Source of the DNA: Glebionis coronaria
Lineage: Eukaryota; Streptophyta; Magnoliopsida; Asterales; Asteraceae
Direction: 5' to 3'
Length of the DNA: 64,000 nucleotides
Assembly: GCA_025667525.1 (NCBI GenBank)
Contig: CM046881.1
Coordinates: forward strand, 27,415,580 to 27,479,579
This document shows positions 11,172-24,558 of the stretch, piece by piece. The notes under the pieces are model-generated. The model was not told the DNA's origin, did no database searches, and saw only the letters and a list, made by a program, of their open reading frames with translations. Numbering within the stretch: the first letter of the stretch is position 1; every line of letters begins with the position of its first letter. Made by a program: the position numbers and the translations under genes.

Positions 11172-12502
11172 AGGACCAAAGAATAAATAAATCTAGAAAA
11201 CGCCAATGTGCGGCACACTTTTAGGTTTGTGCGGCGCGTGCGGCATACTTCAATGGAGTACGAATTTTGAGTACTTAGGCAAAGTACGACGCACTTTTTG
11301 GATTGTGCGGTGCACTTTGCATACTGTTACAAAATTTAATTACAATTATGCATGGCATTGAAGAGAAAACCATTGGGCTATCATCTCATTACTTGCCTGC
11401 GGTTTGGAGCTTATTTAACATCCATTGTGGTCAGATCATCAATATACAACATCACCAATACTTCACATATTTGGTGACTTGGAGGAAAAACTAGCAAGGA
11501 TTTCTAAATCATTGAAGATTACTAAGGAAAGGGTTACTATACCTAGTTCATGCTTGTGGTTGTTGTAGTAAAGGAGTCTTAGTAGGGTTTGATTGCTTGT
11601 GTAATTTGGGAATCAAACTTTGCATTTTGGAACGATATTGATCATAATCTTTTGGTATAATTCTCATCATATTACTTGTTATGAATTGTGAATTTGAATC
11701 TAGTAAGATGTGTATTATTGTTGTGATTATGGAGTAGTAACTTGTGTATTTGGTTGAGGCATGTATAAAACCATGAATAGATTCTATTAGCTTCACAGGG
11801 GCGAAGTGCGACGTACAATTAGGTTTGTACGGCGCACTTCTTGCCTGGTTCATGATTATAAGCTCGGTTGAGATGTTCTTGTGGCTTGATTCTATTATAT
11901 TCGATACTTATTAAGTATTTAGTTCATTCTTAATTATAACATGTTCGAAAGTGCTTATATGATTGAATGGGTTTCATGTCATCTAGTAAATGAATCTTGA
12001 TATTTGCCTTGTAGAAATTGGCGAATAAAATGCATACCAACTCGTATATGATTTTGTTTAATGCTTTTCCATGGGTTCGATAGAGTGTGGCTCAGTGAGC
12101 ACTTGATTTATCTGAACCAACATAAACCAATCATAATGCGTTTGATATAACATGATCTATAGGTCAAAATGATTTCTTGTTATATTAAATAGTTGTTGCT
12201 TGTGAGACTAGTCATCCACTTGTATTCATGCATTGTTTATGTGATTGTAATTTATCTTTGCTATCTATCTTTTCTATGTTTTAGCCTTAACCAAACGCAC
12301 ATTTTAATCATTTGATAAGTATAATCTTTAGAACTTATGACACTCTAAAGATAATCATTTTTTCATGTTAACAACAATCCCGTGGAATGATCTGGTCTTA
12401 CCATTACTATATTGCAAAATGAAAGGGTATACTTTCCCGTGTGTTAGTAATATAAAACGATTGAAACTAGTTATAAATTTAAAGCTATCTTGCTACGCAT
12501 AA
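11172..12502 (+). repeat. Remaining part of an old LTR (solo-LTR-like), copy 1
   Basis: Positions 11172-11940 match 43255-44032 closely, apart from a gap of about 29 bp near 11537 and scattered changes. The LTR sits in the gag of the Copia at 12503. Its end reads TACGCATAA, probably a mutated CATCA, and is followed by GTGAG. The same GTGAG precedes the LTR start at 43094 in copy 2, giving the 5-bp target duplication. Its first 160 bp or so are cut off here by the inserted Gypsy LTR ending at 11171. Imperfect hairpins with GTGCGGCGCAC-type arms occur at 11195-11310 and 11803-11842. No coding sequence was seen. Confidence 0.7.
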
Positions 12503-14613
12503 GTGAGTGATGCCCAAAGGGTAGATCTGCAGAAGGCTAGAAAATAGGATCAAAGTGCTCTTACTCTCATCTATCAATGTCGTGATAATGCGATGTTCGA
12601 GAAAGTTTCAAACGCAACCACTTCTATGCAAGCGTGAGAGATCCTTCAAAATTCTTTTAAAGGAGTTGATAAGGTGAAGAAGTTACATCTTCAAACTCTT
12701 AGAGGAGAGTTCGAAATACTTTAAATGGGGTAATTCGAAACCATCTCAGATTATTTCACTCGGGTGTTGACCATTTCAAATGAAATAAAGAGAAATGGCT
12801 AAAGCTTGACTAAAATAAGGGGGATAGAAAAGATTCTTTGCTCTTTGCCACCAAGATTTGGTTAATTGTTGTTGTCATAGAAGAGTCAAAATACATTAAC
12901 TCTATGACCGTTAATCAACTTAAGGGACTTTATAAGCCCATGAAAATAAGCTGAAGAAAAGAAGGGGGAAAGAACCCTTGGAGTAAGCTCTATACTCAAA
13001 GATCTATTTCAAAGAAAGAGAAAAGAGCTTTTTATATAGAGAGGAGCAAGGACAAGGACGCGGTACATTTCGAGGTCATGGAGGGTTCCGAGGCGAGGAC
13101 GTGGAAGATGAAGAGAAGATGTTAACAAGGAAGATGAGAACCATTGGTCTACATATAGGAGAGGTCGTGGAAGATGCTACCAATCTCAAGAGGAGGTAAG
13201 TCACAAATACAATGTTACAATTTTCATAAATTTGGTTATTATGCCAGTGAGTGTACAAGGTCAAGAAAAGTGGAAGAAAAGGATAATCTTATGGAGGTAG
13301 AAGATAAAGACGATCTTACCTTGTTAATGGCGAGACATGGCGAACAAGAAAAGAGGACAAATCCATGGCATATAGATTCTGCTGCCAACAACCATATGAT
13401 GGGTGGAAAATACTTGTTCGTGGAGATGGAACAAAGTAACGACAATGTCACATTCGGAGATGAATCCAAGGCACCAGTGACAAGAAAAGGTAAAATACTT
13501 ATCCAAGCCAAAAAGGAAAGTCACTAAAATATTTCAGACGCATAAAATATACCCAATCTTAAAAGTAACATTTTATGAGTGGGACAACTATTAGAGAAAC
13601 ACTACAACATTCATTTTAAAGATCGTAGAGCCATAATTAGAAATCCCGAAGGAAAGCTCATAGCAAAAGTGCCTATGACCAAAAACCAAATGTTTATCTT
13701 GAACATCCGACATGATGAAGCTAAATTCTTAAAGAGTTGTTTGAAGGGCCATTTGTGGCTTTAGCACATGAGGTACGTACACTTAAACGTTGGTGACTTA
13801 AATTTTTTATCTTCTAAGGGAATGGTGAAAGGGTTAGATCAAATAGATCATCCCAATCAAGTGTGTGAAGGATTTCTTCTCGGGAAACACGCAAGGAGTC
13901 TATTTCAGAAAGAAGCAACATCAAGAGCTAAGGAGCCTCTACAACTAATTCATACGGATTTGTGTGGTCCCATTACTCTACCCTCTCATGGTATGAATCT
14001 CTACTTTATGATTTTTATTGAAGATTACTCTAGAAAGACTTGGGTTTATTTTCTAAAAGAAAAATCCCAAGCCTTTGAAGCTTTTATGAAATTTAAAGTT
14101 ATGTTTGAAAATGAGAAGGGTTTAAAGATTAAATCCATGAGATTAGATAGAGCTGGAGAATTCTTATCAAAAGAATTTAATAAATTTTGTAAGGATAATA
14201 GGATCCGAAGATTTCTAACGGCTCCTTACTCCCCGCAACAAAATGGAGTGGCGGAGAGAAAGAATAGAACCATTCTCAATATAGTCCAAAACATGTTGAA
14301 GAGTAAAAATATGCCAAAGGAGTTTTGGGTCGAAGTGGTTGATTGTGCGGTGTATCTATTAAACTAGTGTCCGTAAAAGAGCTTAGACAACAAGACTCAA
14401 CAAGAAGCATGTAATGGGATGAAGCCTACTGTATCTCGTCTAGAGATATTCAGGAGCATAGTGTATGTCCATGTTCCAAGCCAAAGGCGAATCAAGCTTG
14501 ATGATAGAAGTGAGAAGCATACGTTCGTTGGTTACGACAAGGAGTCAAAAGGTTACAAGCTCTATAACCCAATCACAAGGAAGGTGGTAGTGAGCAGAGA
14601 CATGGAGTTCGAT
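12503..14613 (+). pseudogene. Copia gag, protease and integrase remnant
   Basis: Gag (about 12503-13060) shows the Copia pattern LQTLRGEFE and FTRVLTISNEI with stops in between. The zinc knuckle near 13216 reads CYNFHKFGYYASEC, in which one Cys is Phe and the His is Tyr, so metal binding should be lost. The protease site near 13375 reads DSAAN rather than DSGA. The integrase (13768-14367) keeps APYSPQQNGVAERKNRT and ends in a stop at 14365. A further ORF, 14419-14616, carries the VFVGYD-type region (here TFVGYDKESKGYKLY). It stops at the Tekay insertion. Confidence 0.85.
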
Positions 14614-17117
14614 TGAAACACCCCTTACTCGAATTGACCCAAAAATTTAAAACTTTTCGTGTAAACGACATGACCCAAAGTTGACCTTTTGTGAATCTTT
14701 TATAAACCGACAATAATCTATTTCAAATCAGACTTTAATACTATATTGCATAAAAGTAGACTCGATTACCTAAGAAATGATAGGTGACACGAATACCAAC
14801 GACTTACGGATTACGAGATATGACCTCTTACAAGAAATAATCAAAATCTGTCAAACCCCTCTTGTGCACTGTGGACACCTCAAATGCACTAAAGACCTCT
14901 TTAGTGCACTAGGACCCCCTAATACACTAAGGACCCCCTTTGGTACACTAAAGACCTTCTAGTACACTAACTACTCATTTGATACACTAAAGACCCTCTA
15001 GTGCACTAAATACTCCTTTGGTACACTAAAGACCCTCTAGTAAACTAAGTACTCCTTTGGTACACTAAAGACCCTCTGGTGCACTAAATACTCCTTTGGT
15101 ACACTAAAGACCCTCTAGTGAACTAAGTACTCTTTTGGTACACTAAAGACCCTCTAGTGCACTAACTACTCCTTTGGTACACTAAAAAGTCTCTATTGCA
15201 CTAAGTACTCCTTTAGTACACAAAAGACCCTCTAATGCACTAAAGACTCCCCTTTAGTGCACTATCTTCTCAAAATGACCCATAAGCCATTTAAACATGA
15301 GATCAACTCTCTAAACCTATACTCAAACATATGAACATCACATTAAGCTAGAAATATACCATGGACACTGTTTCATATAATTCTTGACCCGTTTGACTAA
15401 AATAGGTTGACATGGACGTTGTCCCAAACACCCCTTATACTGCACATTCCTTTTGTGCACTTTTGACCCATTTTCTGAATAACGCCCTCTATAACATGAA
15501 ATAACATCACAACTTCCAGATTCCATTAACTCAACATAATAAATTGTTTTCATAATATATTCATGGTCGAAATGACTCATAAGCACATACTCACGAGATA
15601 TGTAAAATACCCGTTTTGACCCGTTTACAAATACTTAAGCATACAACCAACTACAAGTAACATTTAATTAACTTGACGACATCCTTAAACATAACACCAA
15701 CTTAATATATTATAACCATGACATGATCAAATGTATTCATACAAGATCACGACCCATATCATTCAAAATGAATAGGAACGGCTAATTGCCAAACACCTAT
15801 TTTCAACTATTAGGACTTCATAATTTCTATTATGATCACCATTTACACAAAATCTAAAGACTTTAAGATAAACATATAAAAGATCCAAAAGTATTAAAGA
15901 CCCATTTTAGACAAAAGATATACCAAGATCAAAATGACACTTCGGGGCTTCCAACTTTCAACAATCTTGATCCAAAGAGAGGTCTTCTAATTACCCATTT
16001 CAAAAGTCAATCTTCCACTAGGAATACATACTAGGCTTTATCCTTACCTTTAGAAACTTCACTAGTACCTACAATAACATTAACTTTAACACATAAGCAA
16101 AACGCTTAGTAAGCATATGGCATAAACATACATTAACATGGTAATAGCTAGCGGCAAACACTAGCCATAACCTTATTAGGAGCACATTCACAACATCAAA
16201 CATACCTTTAACAACATATATTTATGCTAACATTAAAACATTCTTAGCATTGGATCCAAGCTACATACATTAACAAGCTCCTTAACATTTCATCAATCAT
16301 ATCATAATTCAATAAAATTGACATTATGATCATTCAAGAAGTTTAGCCATATACTTACCTCAAACCACAATTAGTTAGCTTGAATCACACAAATCTCTAA
16401 CTTTTGCTTCCTATAACATCATTATATCACGTTTAGTACGAATCAATCATTGCACAACTAAGGTTCTTTCATGAGTTTCTTTCACGCTTATATTCTATCC
16501 CTTCATAAATTTATCATTGATTAATAAAACTCCTTAATTTTATAATTTATAACAATAATTAGGGTTTATCACAATTGAATAAAAGAATTCCTTTTAAAAA
16601 CTCAAAATCATTCTAATTTATTACAAAACTACATTTACCCATCATCCCCAAATCATTCCTCATGAACCCTAATATCAAAATGCAAAATTACTAATAAAAA
16701 TAATATACTTACTTGATGGGGATTCTATGAGGTTACTTATCTTGCTATAATTTCACTTTTTAATTATTGTTATTCAACAAAATCAATCTAATCTCCTTTT
16801 TTTTCTTGTGAAATTCGTCACCCACACACACTACCCTTTTCTAGAAATTTTTTTGAGAAGTCAACAATAGTCAACTAAGCCAAATTATAGGAAAACCTGG
16901 TGGAAGTTTGAGTTATTGGCAATTTTAGTCCTTCAAGTTCTATTTTTAGGATATTAGTAACTTTCAACATCTACCCTTCACATTTAACTTGCACAATTTT
17001 ATACTCAAGACTAGCTTAAGGTCACAAGTGAAATTTTAAATACTTAAAATAGTCTTATATAGTCATAAAAATAATATCATAAGTATAAAGTACCTTGTTC
17101 GGTCATGGGGCGTTACA
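14614..17117 (-). repeat. 3' LTR of the Tekay-like element
   Basis: On the plus strand it starts TGAAACACCCCTTACTC and ends GGGGCGTTACA. On the element strand that is TGTAACGCCCC at the LTR start, the usual signature of Tekay/Del LTRs. It is 2504 bp long. A block of tandem repeats lies at 14856-15262. Confidence 0.95.
14856..15262. repeat. 39-bp tandem repeat within the Tekay LTR
   Basis: About seven to nine degenerate units contain GGTACACTAAAGACCCTCTA, then GTGCACTAA and ACTCCTTT, repeating about every 39 bp. The same block, with the same number of units, is at about 22291-22697 in the other LTR. Within a unit, GTACACTAAA and GTGCACTAAA are themselves near-repeats, so the block is a higher-order repeat of a motif of about 20 bp. 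Confidence 0.85.
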
Positions 17118-17136
17118 ATTCTCACCCCCTTAAACG
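17118..17136 (-). promoter_or_regulatory. Polypurine tract of the Tekay-like element
   Basis: The minus strand reads TTAAGGGGGTGAGAAT immediately before the 3' LTR start TGTAACGCC. This is the plus-strand primer site. Confidence 0.9.
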
Positions 17137-17154
17137 AGATTTCTTCCTCGAAAT

Positions 17155-20100
17155 CTATCCTAGGAATAAATGAGGATATTTATCCTTCATCCTCTCCTCG
17201 GGTTCCCATCTTATACTAGTGCCCTTACGATGCCTCCATTGAACCTTCACCAAAGGTATCTCCTTGTTACGTAATTGTCTCGTTTTTCTTCCTAATATGG
17301 CCTCTGGTTCTTCTTGTGAGGTTAACTCTGGATCAATTTCAATGTCGTCTAAAGTGACCACACTAGTTTCGTCTGCTAAGCACTTTCTCAAGTAAGATAC
17401 ATGAAAAGTGTTATGAATGCCTTTCATTTCTTCGGGTAGCTCCAATACGTAGGCTACCTCTCCAACACGCTTCAAAATTTTAAACGGTCCTATAAATCTC
17501 GGACTCAGTTTCCCTTTACTCTTAAACCTCAATACACCTTTCCATGGAGAGACTTTCAACATCACATAGTCCCCAACTTTAAATTCAATCGGCCTTCTTC
17601 TATTATCCTCATAGCTCTTCCATCTATCTTGTGCCGCCTTAAGCCTTTCTCGGATTGTTTCAGTCTTTTCTGTTGTTGCCAGAACAACATCTGTACTTGC
17701 CAATTCTCTCCTCCCGACCTCTTCCCAACATACGGGCGTCCTACACTTTCGACCATAAAGCATTTCGTAAGGCGGCATTTCTATGCTCGCGTGGTAGCTA
17801 TTATTGTAAGAAAATTCAACCAAGGGTAAATTATCATCCCAATTGCCTCCAAAATCAATGGCGCAAGCTCGTAACATGTCTTCTAGAGTTTGAATCGTCC
17901 TTTCACTTTGTCCATCGGTTTGTGGATGAAATGCGGTACTCATATTCAGTCTAGTACCGAGTTCTTCTTGAAAACTTCTCCAGAAATTTGAAGTAAAACG
18001 CCCATCTCTATCGGAAACTATAGACACGGGTACCCCATGTCGTGCGACTATCTCATTGACGTAAATCTTTGCCAATTTATGAACGGGCATATTTTCTCTT
18101 ATTGGAATAAAATGAGCACTCTTCGTTAAGCGATCCACAATTACCCAAATTGCATCATGTTTCTTGTTTGTTCTTGGCAACTTCGTAACAAAGTCCATAG
18201 TAATCTTCTCCCATTTCCAAAATGGAACTTCTAAAGGTTGGACTTTTCCATACGATTTTTGATGTTCGGCTTTTACTTTTAGGCAAGTCAAACACTTCTC
18301 GACATACTTCACACAATCTCGCTTCATACCCGGCCACCAGTAGTTTCTTTTCAAGTCTAGATACATCTTTGTAGCCCCCGGATGAATAGAATATTTTGAC
18401 TTGTGAGCTTCTTCCAAAAGTAAGTCTTTAATGCCACTCCTAAAGGGAATATAGATCCTTCCAAATCGAGTTTTGATTCCTCGACTATCATCTACAAGAT
18501 TAGGAATGTAAGATGTAATACGTTCACATTTCCAATTATCTTCTTTTAATGCTTCCTCTTGAGCCAATTTGATTCTGTCAAAAAGATCGGATGTGACAAT
18601 CATTCGTAACGAGCAAATCTTTGTAACTTCATTTTGATCCTTACGGCTTAGAGCATCTGCTACAACATTCGCTTTACCGGGATGGTAACGAATTTCACAA
18701 TCATAATCTTTCAACAAATCCAACCATCTTGTTTGTCTCATATTCGGATCCTTCTTTTCTAGGAAGTATTGTAGGCTTCTATGGTCGGTGTAAATAATGA
18801 ACTTCACACCATATAGATAATGCCTCCAAATTTTTAAGGCAAAACCCACCGCCGCGAACTCAAGATCATGAGTCGGGTATGTTTCCTCATGGTTTATCAA
18901 TTGTCTTGAGGCATACGCAATTACCTTACCTCTTTGCATAAGGACACACCCTAAACCGGAATAAGACGCATCACTATAAACCACCATGTCTTCGGTTCCC
19001 TCTGGTAATACGAGAATCGGTGCTTCACATAACTTCTTCCGTAGAGTATAAAATGCTTCCTCTTGTTCTTGACTCCATTCAAAGGGAGAATTCTTCTTAG
19101 TGAGTTTGGTTAATGAAAACGCTATTTTGGAAAAGTCTTGAATGAACCTACGATAATATCCCGCAAGTCCAAGAAAACTTCGAATTTCACTTATACTCTT
19201 CGGAGCTTTCCATTTCATCACTGCTTCAATCTTTGACGGATTAACTTTAAGCCCTTCTGGATTTATAACGTGACCGAGAAATTGAACTTCTTGTAGCCAA
19301 AATTCACATTTTGAGAACTTGGCATATAATCTTTCTCTTCTCAACGTTTCAAGAACTTCTCGTAAGTGCACTTCATGCTCTTCCTTGCTTTTAGAGTAAA
19401 TAAGGATATCATCAATAAACACTATTACAGATTTATCCAACATCGGCCTACACACTCGATTCATGAGGTCCATGAAAATCGCCGGTGCATTAGTAAGACC
19501 AAAAGGCATGACAACGAATTTATAATGACCGTAACGGGTCCTAAAAGCCGTCTTGGGGATATCTTCTTCACGGACTTTCAATTGATGATAACCCGACCGA
19601 AGATCGATTTTTGAAAACCATTTAGCACCTTGGAGTTGATCGAAAAGATCGTCAATTCTTGGCAGAGGATATACATTTTTCACCGTGACTTTATTCAGCT
19701 CACGGTAGTCGATACACATCCGCATACTACCATCTTTCTTTTTGACAAAAAGAATTGGAGCTCCCCACGGTGAACTACTAGGGCGAATAAAACCCTTATC
19801 AAGTAATTCTTGCAGTTGGCTCATTAGCTCCTTCATTTCGGATGGAGCTAAACGGTAAGGAGTCTTAGCAATAGGGGTAGAACCCGGAACTAGATCGATA
19901 CGGAATTCGACTTGCCTTTCAGGTGGAATACCCGGTAATTCTTCTGGAAAAACATCTTTAAATTCATTCACTACCGGTACATTTTCGATACTATTCCCTT
20001 CGAAATTTGTATCTATCACGTGCGCCAAAAAGGCATGACAGCCACGTGACAAATACTTCCTCGCCTTCATTACTGAACATAACGCTAATTCTCCTTTCCT

Positions 20101-21702
20101 TTTCTCACCATATATAATAACTTCCCTTCCGTTTGGGTTTATGACCCTGATAATCTTTTGACTACATAAAATGGTGGCACTGTATTTGCCAAGCCAATCC
20201 ATGCCAACAACAATATCAAACTCTCCAAGCATTATAGGAATCAAGTCAATCTTAAACACGCTATTATCTATTTCTATATCTACACCACGATATACGCTAG
20301 ATACGACAACGACTTTACTATCGGCTATTTCGACCTCAAGGGGATTGAAGAGTTTCATCAAAGGAGAAGATAAATTCTTACTAAAACTATAAGACACAAA
20401 AGAGACACTTGCCCCTGAATCATATAATACACGAGCAGGTAAGGAATTTATAAAAATTATACCTGCGACAACATCGGGAACCAACTTTGCTTCTTCGGTG
20501 CTCATTTGATAAACACGTGCCTTGGTATTTGTAGCTCCAACTTTTTCTTCTTTGACAGACTTCAACGGCTTTGCTACAATTGCCTTAGGATTCGGGCACT
20601 CGTAACTCTTGTGCCCCATTTGTTGACAATTATAACACACTATCATCGGTTTAGTACAATCTTTGCTCATGTGGCTTAAGGCACCACATCGATAGCACCC
20701 TGGCAAATTTGCTCTACACTCACCAAGATGAAACTTATTACACTTCTTACATGGTGACTTTGTGTAACTTCCACCACCCTTCTTGCCATGATCATACTTA
20801 ACTCTTTTTGAGTCTCGGTTACCAAACTCTTGCTTCCTCTTAAATTCTTTCACTTCTTTATTCTTCTTTCTCATGAGGTCTAATTCTCTCACACGAGCCC
20901 TACTTAGGAGATCTTCTAAAGTGGTACACTTAAAAGGTGAGATTACATCACGAATATCATCTCGGAGCATTCTTTGAAATCTTTCCACCTTAAGCTTTTC
21001 ATTGCCATGATATTCGGGACAATAAAGAACCATGTCATTAAACTTCTTCCACAATTCATTCACCGTCTCATTGGTTTGCATGAGAGATTGGAATTCTTCA
21101 CGAATCCTATCAATCTCTTCAACCGGGACATATTCCACACTAAACAAATCTTTAAATTCCTTCCATGTGCAAGAGTCCGACCATTTTTCGCCCTTCTCAC
21201 AACGCTTTCCTTCCCACCAAATGGCTGCACTTTCTCGAAGAAAATTTGAGGCAAATATAACCTTGTTCTTCTCTTCACAATGGCTAGTTCGGAATGCATT
21301 TTCAACAGCTGTAAGCCACCTTGTGCTGATAATCGGATCTAAAGTCCCCGTGAACTTTGGCACGTCACATGCCGTAAAGTCACGATAGGTGGCTTTATCA
21401 TTCTTGGAGTTTTTCACGAAACCCCCTTCGTTCTTAATTTCATCAAACTCTTTACGAATCCACTCTTGAACATTTAGAGTTGTGCGATTAATGTAGTAGG
21501 GCATTGCCTTTTCAATCTCTTTACTCACTCTCTTTGATATAATAGTACCCAAAGTTTTTGCCTCTTCCTCTGAGAAACCTCTAAAGTTTAAGTCTTCAGA
21601 GCTTGAAGAAGACCCATCATTACCATCCACATCATTAGCCGAGGGCTCAGCTTGCTTTGAAGTTGTGGCCTTAATTACTTCCTCATGACTCTTGTTAACC
21701 AT
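17155..21702 (-). CDS. Gag-pol polyprotein of a Tekay-like chromovirus, intact
   Basis: One ORF of 1515 codons carries the whole retrotransposon machinery: capsid, cDNA synthesis and integration. Gag spans about residues 1-380, with a Ty3-type gag domain (about 110-265) and CCHC knuckles at about 336-349 and 356-369. An extra CxxC pair lies just before them. The protease site is DSGA at 428-431. RT has [16 protein letters not shown], the [10 protein letters not shown] block and the catalytic FIDD at about 762-765. RNase H (905-1010) has YSDAS and YTDHRSL. Integrase has H1100, H1107, C1137 and C1140, with the catalytic triad D1170, D1231 and E1267. A GPF module lies at about 1405, and a chromodomain (about 1464-1513) includes [15 protein letters not shown]. 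Such chromodomains are known to bind histone marks and guide insertion. I see no missing catalytic residue. The ATG at 21702 is the first in frame and lies about 330 bp from the primer site. Confidence 0.97.
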   Translation of the reverse strand: MVNKSHEEVIKATTSKQAEPSANDVDGNDGSSSSSEDLNFRGFSEEEAKTLGTIISKRVSKEIEKAMPYYINRTTLNVQEWIRKEFDEIKNEGGFVKNSKNDKATYRDFTACDVPKFTGTLDPIISTRWLTAVENAFRTSHCEEKNKVIFASNFLRESAAIWWEGKRCEKGEKWSDSCTWKEFKDLFSVEYVPVEEIDRIREEFQSLMQTNETVNELWKKFNDMVLYCPEYHGNEKLKVERFQRMLRDDIRDVISPFKCTTLEDLLSRARVRELDLMRKKNKEVKEFKRKQEFGNRDSKRVKYDHGKKGGGSYTKSPCKKCNKFHLGECRANLPGCYRCGALSHMSKDCTKPMIVCYNCQQMGHKSYECPNPKAIVAKPLKSVKEEKVGATNTKARVYQMSTEEAKLVPDVVAGIIFINSLPARVLYDSGASVSFVSYSFSKNLSSPLMKLFNPLEVEIADSKVVVVSSVYRGVDIEIDNSVFKIDLIPIMLGEFDIVVGMDWLGKYSATILCSQKIIRVINPNGREVIIYGEKRKGELALCSVMKARKYLSRGCHAFLAHVIDTNFEGNSIENVPVVNEFKDVFPEELPGIPPERQVEFRIDLVPGSTPIAKTPYRLAPSEMKELMSQLQELLDKGFIRPSSSPWGAPILFVKKKDGSMRMCIDYRELNKVTVKNVYPLPRIDDLFDQLQGAKWFSKIDLRSGYHQLKVREEDIPKTAFRTRYGHYKFVVMPFGLTNAPAIFMDLMNRVCRPMLDKSVIVFIDDILIYSKSKEEHEVHLREVLETLRRERLYAKFSKCEFWLQEVQFLGHVINPEGLKVNPSKIEAVMKWKAPKSISEIRSFLGLAGYYRRFIQDFSKIAFSLTKLTKKNSPFEWSQEQEEAFYTLRKKLCEAPILVLPEGTEDMVVYSDASYSGLGCVLMQRGKVIAYASRQLINHEETYPTHDLEFAAVGFALKIWRHYLYGVKFIIYTDHRSLQYFLEKKDPNMRQTRWLDLLKDYDCEIRYHPGKANVVADALSRKDQNEVTKICSLRMIVTSDLFDRIKLAQEEALKEDNWKCERITSYIPNLVDDSRGIKTRFGRIYIPFRSGIKDLLLEEAHKSKYSIHPGATKMYLDLKRNYWWPGMKRDCVKYVEKCLTCLKVKAEHQKSYGKVQPLEVPFWKWEKITMDFVTKLPRTNKKHDAIWVIVDRLTKSAHFIPIRENMPVHKLAKIYVNEIVARHGVPVSIVSDRDGRFTSNFWRSFQEELGTRLNMSTAFHPQTDGQSERTIQTLEDMLRACAIDFGGNWDDNLPLVEFSYNNSYHASIEMPPYEMLYGRKCRTPVCWEEVGRRELASTDVVLATTEKTETIRERLKAAQDRWKSYEDNRRRPIEFKVGDYVMLKVSPWKGVLRFKSKGKLSPRFIGPFKILKRVGEVAYVLELPEEMKGIHNTFHVSYLRKCLADETSVVTLDDIEIDPELTSQEEPEAILGRKTRQLRNKEIPLVKVQWRHRKGTSIRWEPEERMKDKYPHLFLG

Positions 21703-22032
21703 CTTTCCTCCTTACTGAAATTTAACAATGTAAACTATCAAGTACAATCGTATACGTGATCAATGCATGAATGACATTTCTAATATCGTTATACCTTAGC
21801 ATCCTAAAGTTTGTCGTTTATATATGTAGCCTCAATGACTTCAAAGCCACATATGTATAATATTTTTATCACTACGGTGGCCAAGCGTAGTCATAAAAAT
21901 ACTTAACATATGTGTCTTTGGAATATTCAAGGCAATACACAAACAACAACCAACAAACACTAATACTATTCGCGCCTAATAAAGTCTAAGTCTAGGAAAT
22001 CCTAAGGTGAAATCCTAATTCTCTTAGACCAA

Positions 22033-22045
22033 GGCTCTGATACCA
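22033..22045 (-). promoter_or_regulatory. Primer binding site, initiator tRNA-Met type
   Basis: The minus strand reads TGGTATCAGAGCC three bases inside the 5' LTR. This matches the initiator tRNA-Met 3' end used by chromoviruses. Confidence 0.95.
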
Positions 22046-22048
22046 AGT

Positions 22049-24553
22049 TGAAACACCCCTTACTCGAATTGACCCAAAAATTAAAAACTTTTCGTGTAAA
22101 CGACATGACCCAAAGTTGACCTTTTGTGAATCTTTTATAAACCGACAATAATCTATTTCAAATCAGACTTTAATACTATATTGCATAAAAGTAGACTCGA
22201 TTACCTACGAAATGATAGGTGACACGAATACCAACGACTTACGGATTACGAGATATGACCTCTTACAAGAAATAATCAAAATCTGTCAAACCCCTCTTGT
22301 GCACTGTGGACACCTCAAATGCACTAAAGACCTCTTTAGTGCACTAGGACCCCCTAATACACTAAGGACCCCCTTTGGTACACTAAAGACCTTCTAGTAC
22401 ACTAACTACTCATTTGATACACTAAAGACCCTCTAGTGCACTAAATACTCCTTTGGTACACTAAAGACCCTCTAGTGAACTAAGTACTCCTTTGGTACAC
22501 TAAAGACCCTCTGGTGCACTAAATACTCCTTTGGTACACTAAAGACCCTCTAGTGAACTAAGTACTCTTTTGGTACACTAAAGACCCTCTAGTGCACTAA
22601 CTACTCCTTTGGTACACTAAAAACTCTCTATTGCACTAAGTACTCCTTTAGTACACTAAAGACCCTCTAATGCACTAAAGACTCCCCTTTAGTGCACTAT
22701 CTTCTCAAAATGACCCATAAGCCATTTAAACATGAGATCAACTCTCTAAACCTATACTCAAACATATGAACATCACATTAAGCTAGAAATATACCATGGA
22801 CACTGTTTCATATAATTCTTGACCCGTTTGACTAAAAATAGGTTGACATGGACGTTGTCCCAAACACCCCTTATACTGCACATTCCTTTTGTGCACTTTT
22901 GACCCATTTTCTGAATAACGCCCTCTATAACATGAAATAACATCACAACTTCCAGATTCCATTAACTCAACATAATAAATTGTTTTCATAATATATTCAT
23001 GGTCGAAATGACTCATAAGCACATACTCACGAGATATGTAAAATACCCGTTTTGACCCGTTTACAAATACTTAAGCATACAACCAACTACAAGTAACATT
23101 TAATTAACTTGACGACATCCTTAAACATAACACCAACTTAATATATTATAACCATGACATGATCAAATGTATTCATACAAGATCACGACCCATATCATTC
23201 AAAATGAATAGGAACGGCTAATTGCCAAACACCTATTTTCAACTATTAGGACTTCATAATTTCTATTATGATCACCATTTACACAAAATCTAAAGACTTT
23301 AAGATAAACATATAAAAGATCCAAAAGTATTAAAGACCCATTTTATACAAAAGATATACCAAGATCAAAATGACACTTCGGGGCTTCCAACTTTCAACGA
23401 TATTGATCCAAAGAGAGGTCTTCTAATTACCCATTTCAAAAGTCAATCTTCCACTAGGAATACATACTAGGCTTTATCCTTACCTTTAGAAACTTCACTA
23501 GTACCTACAATAACATTAACTTTAACACATAAGCAAAACGCTTAGTAAGCATATGGCATAAACATACATTAACATGGTAATAGCTAGCGGCAAACACTAG
23601 CCATAACCTTATTAGGAGCACATTCACAACATCAAACATACCTTTAACAACATATATTTATGGTAACATTAAAACATTCTTAGCATTGGATCCAAGCTAC
23701 ATACATTAACAAGCTCCTTAACATTTCATCAATCATATCATAATTCAATAAAATTGACATTATGATCATTCAAGAAGTTTAGCCATATACTTACCTCAAA
23801 CCACAATTAGTTAGCTTGAATCACACCAATCTCTAACTTTTACTTCCTATAACATCATTATATCACGTTTAGTACGAATCAATCATTGCACAACTAAGGT
23901 TCTTTCATGAGTTTCTTTCACCCTTATATTCTATCCCTTCATAAATTTATCATTGATTAATAAAACTCCTTAGTTTTATAATTTATAACAATAATTAGGG
24001 TTTATCACAATTGAATAAAAGAATTCCTTTTAAAAACTCAAAATCATTCTAATTTATTACAAAACTACATTTACCCATCATCCCCAAATCATTCCTCATG
24101 AACCCTAATATCAAAATGCAAAATTACTAATAAAAATAATATACTTACTTGATGGGGATTCTATGAGGTTACTTATCTTGCTATAATTTCACTTTTTAAT
24201 TATTGTTATTCAACAAAATCAATCTAATCTCCTTTTTTTTCTTGTGAAATTCGTCACCCACACACACTACCCTTTTCTAGAATTTTTTTTGAGAAGTCAA
24301 CAATAGTCAACTAAGCCAAATTATAGGAAAACCTGGTGGAAGTTTGAGTTATTGGCAATTTTAGTCCTTCAAGTTCTATTTTTAGGATATTAGTAACTTT
24401 CAACATCTACCCTTCACATTTAACTTGCACAATTTTATACTCAAGACTAGCTTAAGGTCACAAGTGAAATTTTAAATACTTAAAATAGTCTTATATAGTC
24501 ATAAAAATAATATCATAAGTATAAAGTACCTTGTTCGGTCATGGGGCGTTACA
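22049..24553 (-). repeat. 5' LTR of the Tekay-like element
   Basis: It is 2505 bp and near-identical to 14614-17117, with the same tandem-repeat block (about 22291-22697). It ends GCGTTACA and is followed by the target duplication TCGAT. Element transcription should start within this LTR on the minus strand. I could not place a confident TATA box. Confidence 0.95.
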
Positions 24554-24558
24554 TCGAT

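Larger units (their letters stand above)
14614..24553 (-). mobile_element. Young, apparently intact Tekay-like chromovirus (Ty3/Gypsy)
   Basis: This is a 9.94-kb element with LTRs at 14614-17117 and 22049-24553 and target duplication TCGAT at 14609-14613 and 24554-24558. The primer site, polypurine tract and a single uninterrupted gag-pol ORF with C-terminal chromodomain are all present. By eye the 2.5-kb LTRs differ at only about 15 positions (about 0.6%), so the insertion is recent relative to the others here. It is inserted in the integrase/RT junction region of the Copia at 12503-26571. Confidence 0.96.

Noticed and set aside
14856..15262. CRISPR-like array
   Set aside because: The units are contiguous, without unique spacers, sit in both LTRs of a retrotransposon, and the genome is a plant's.
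15338..15586. 82-codon ORF, repeated at 22783-23022
   Set aside because: It is within the chromovirus LTRs, has no family resemblance, and its C-terminus differs between LTRs because of a one-base indel.
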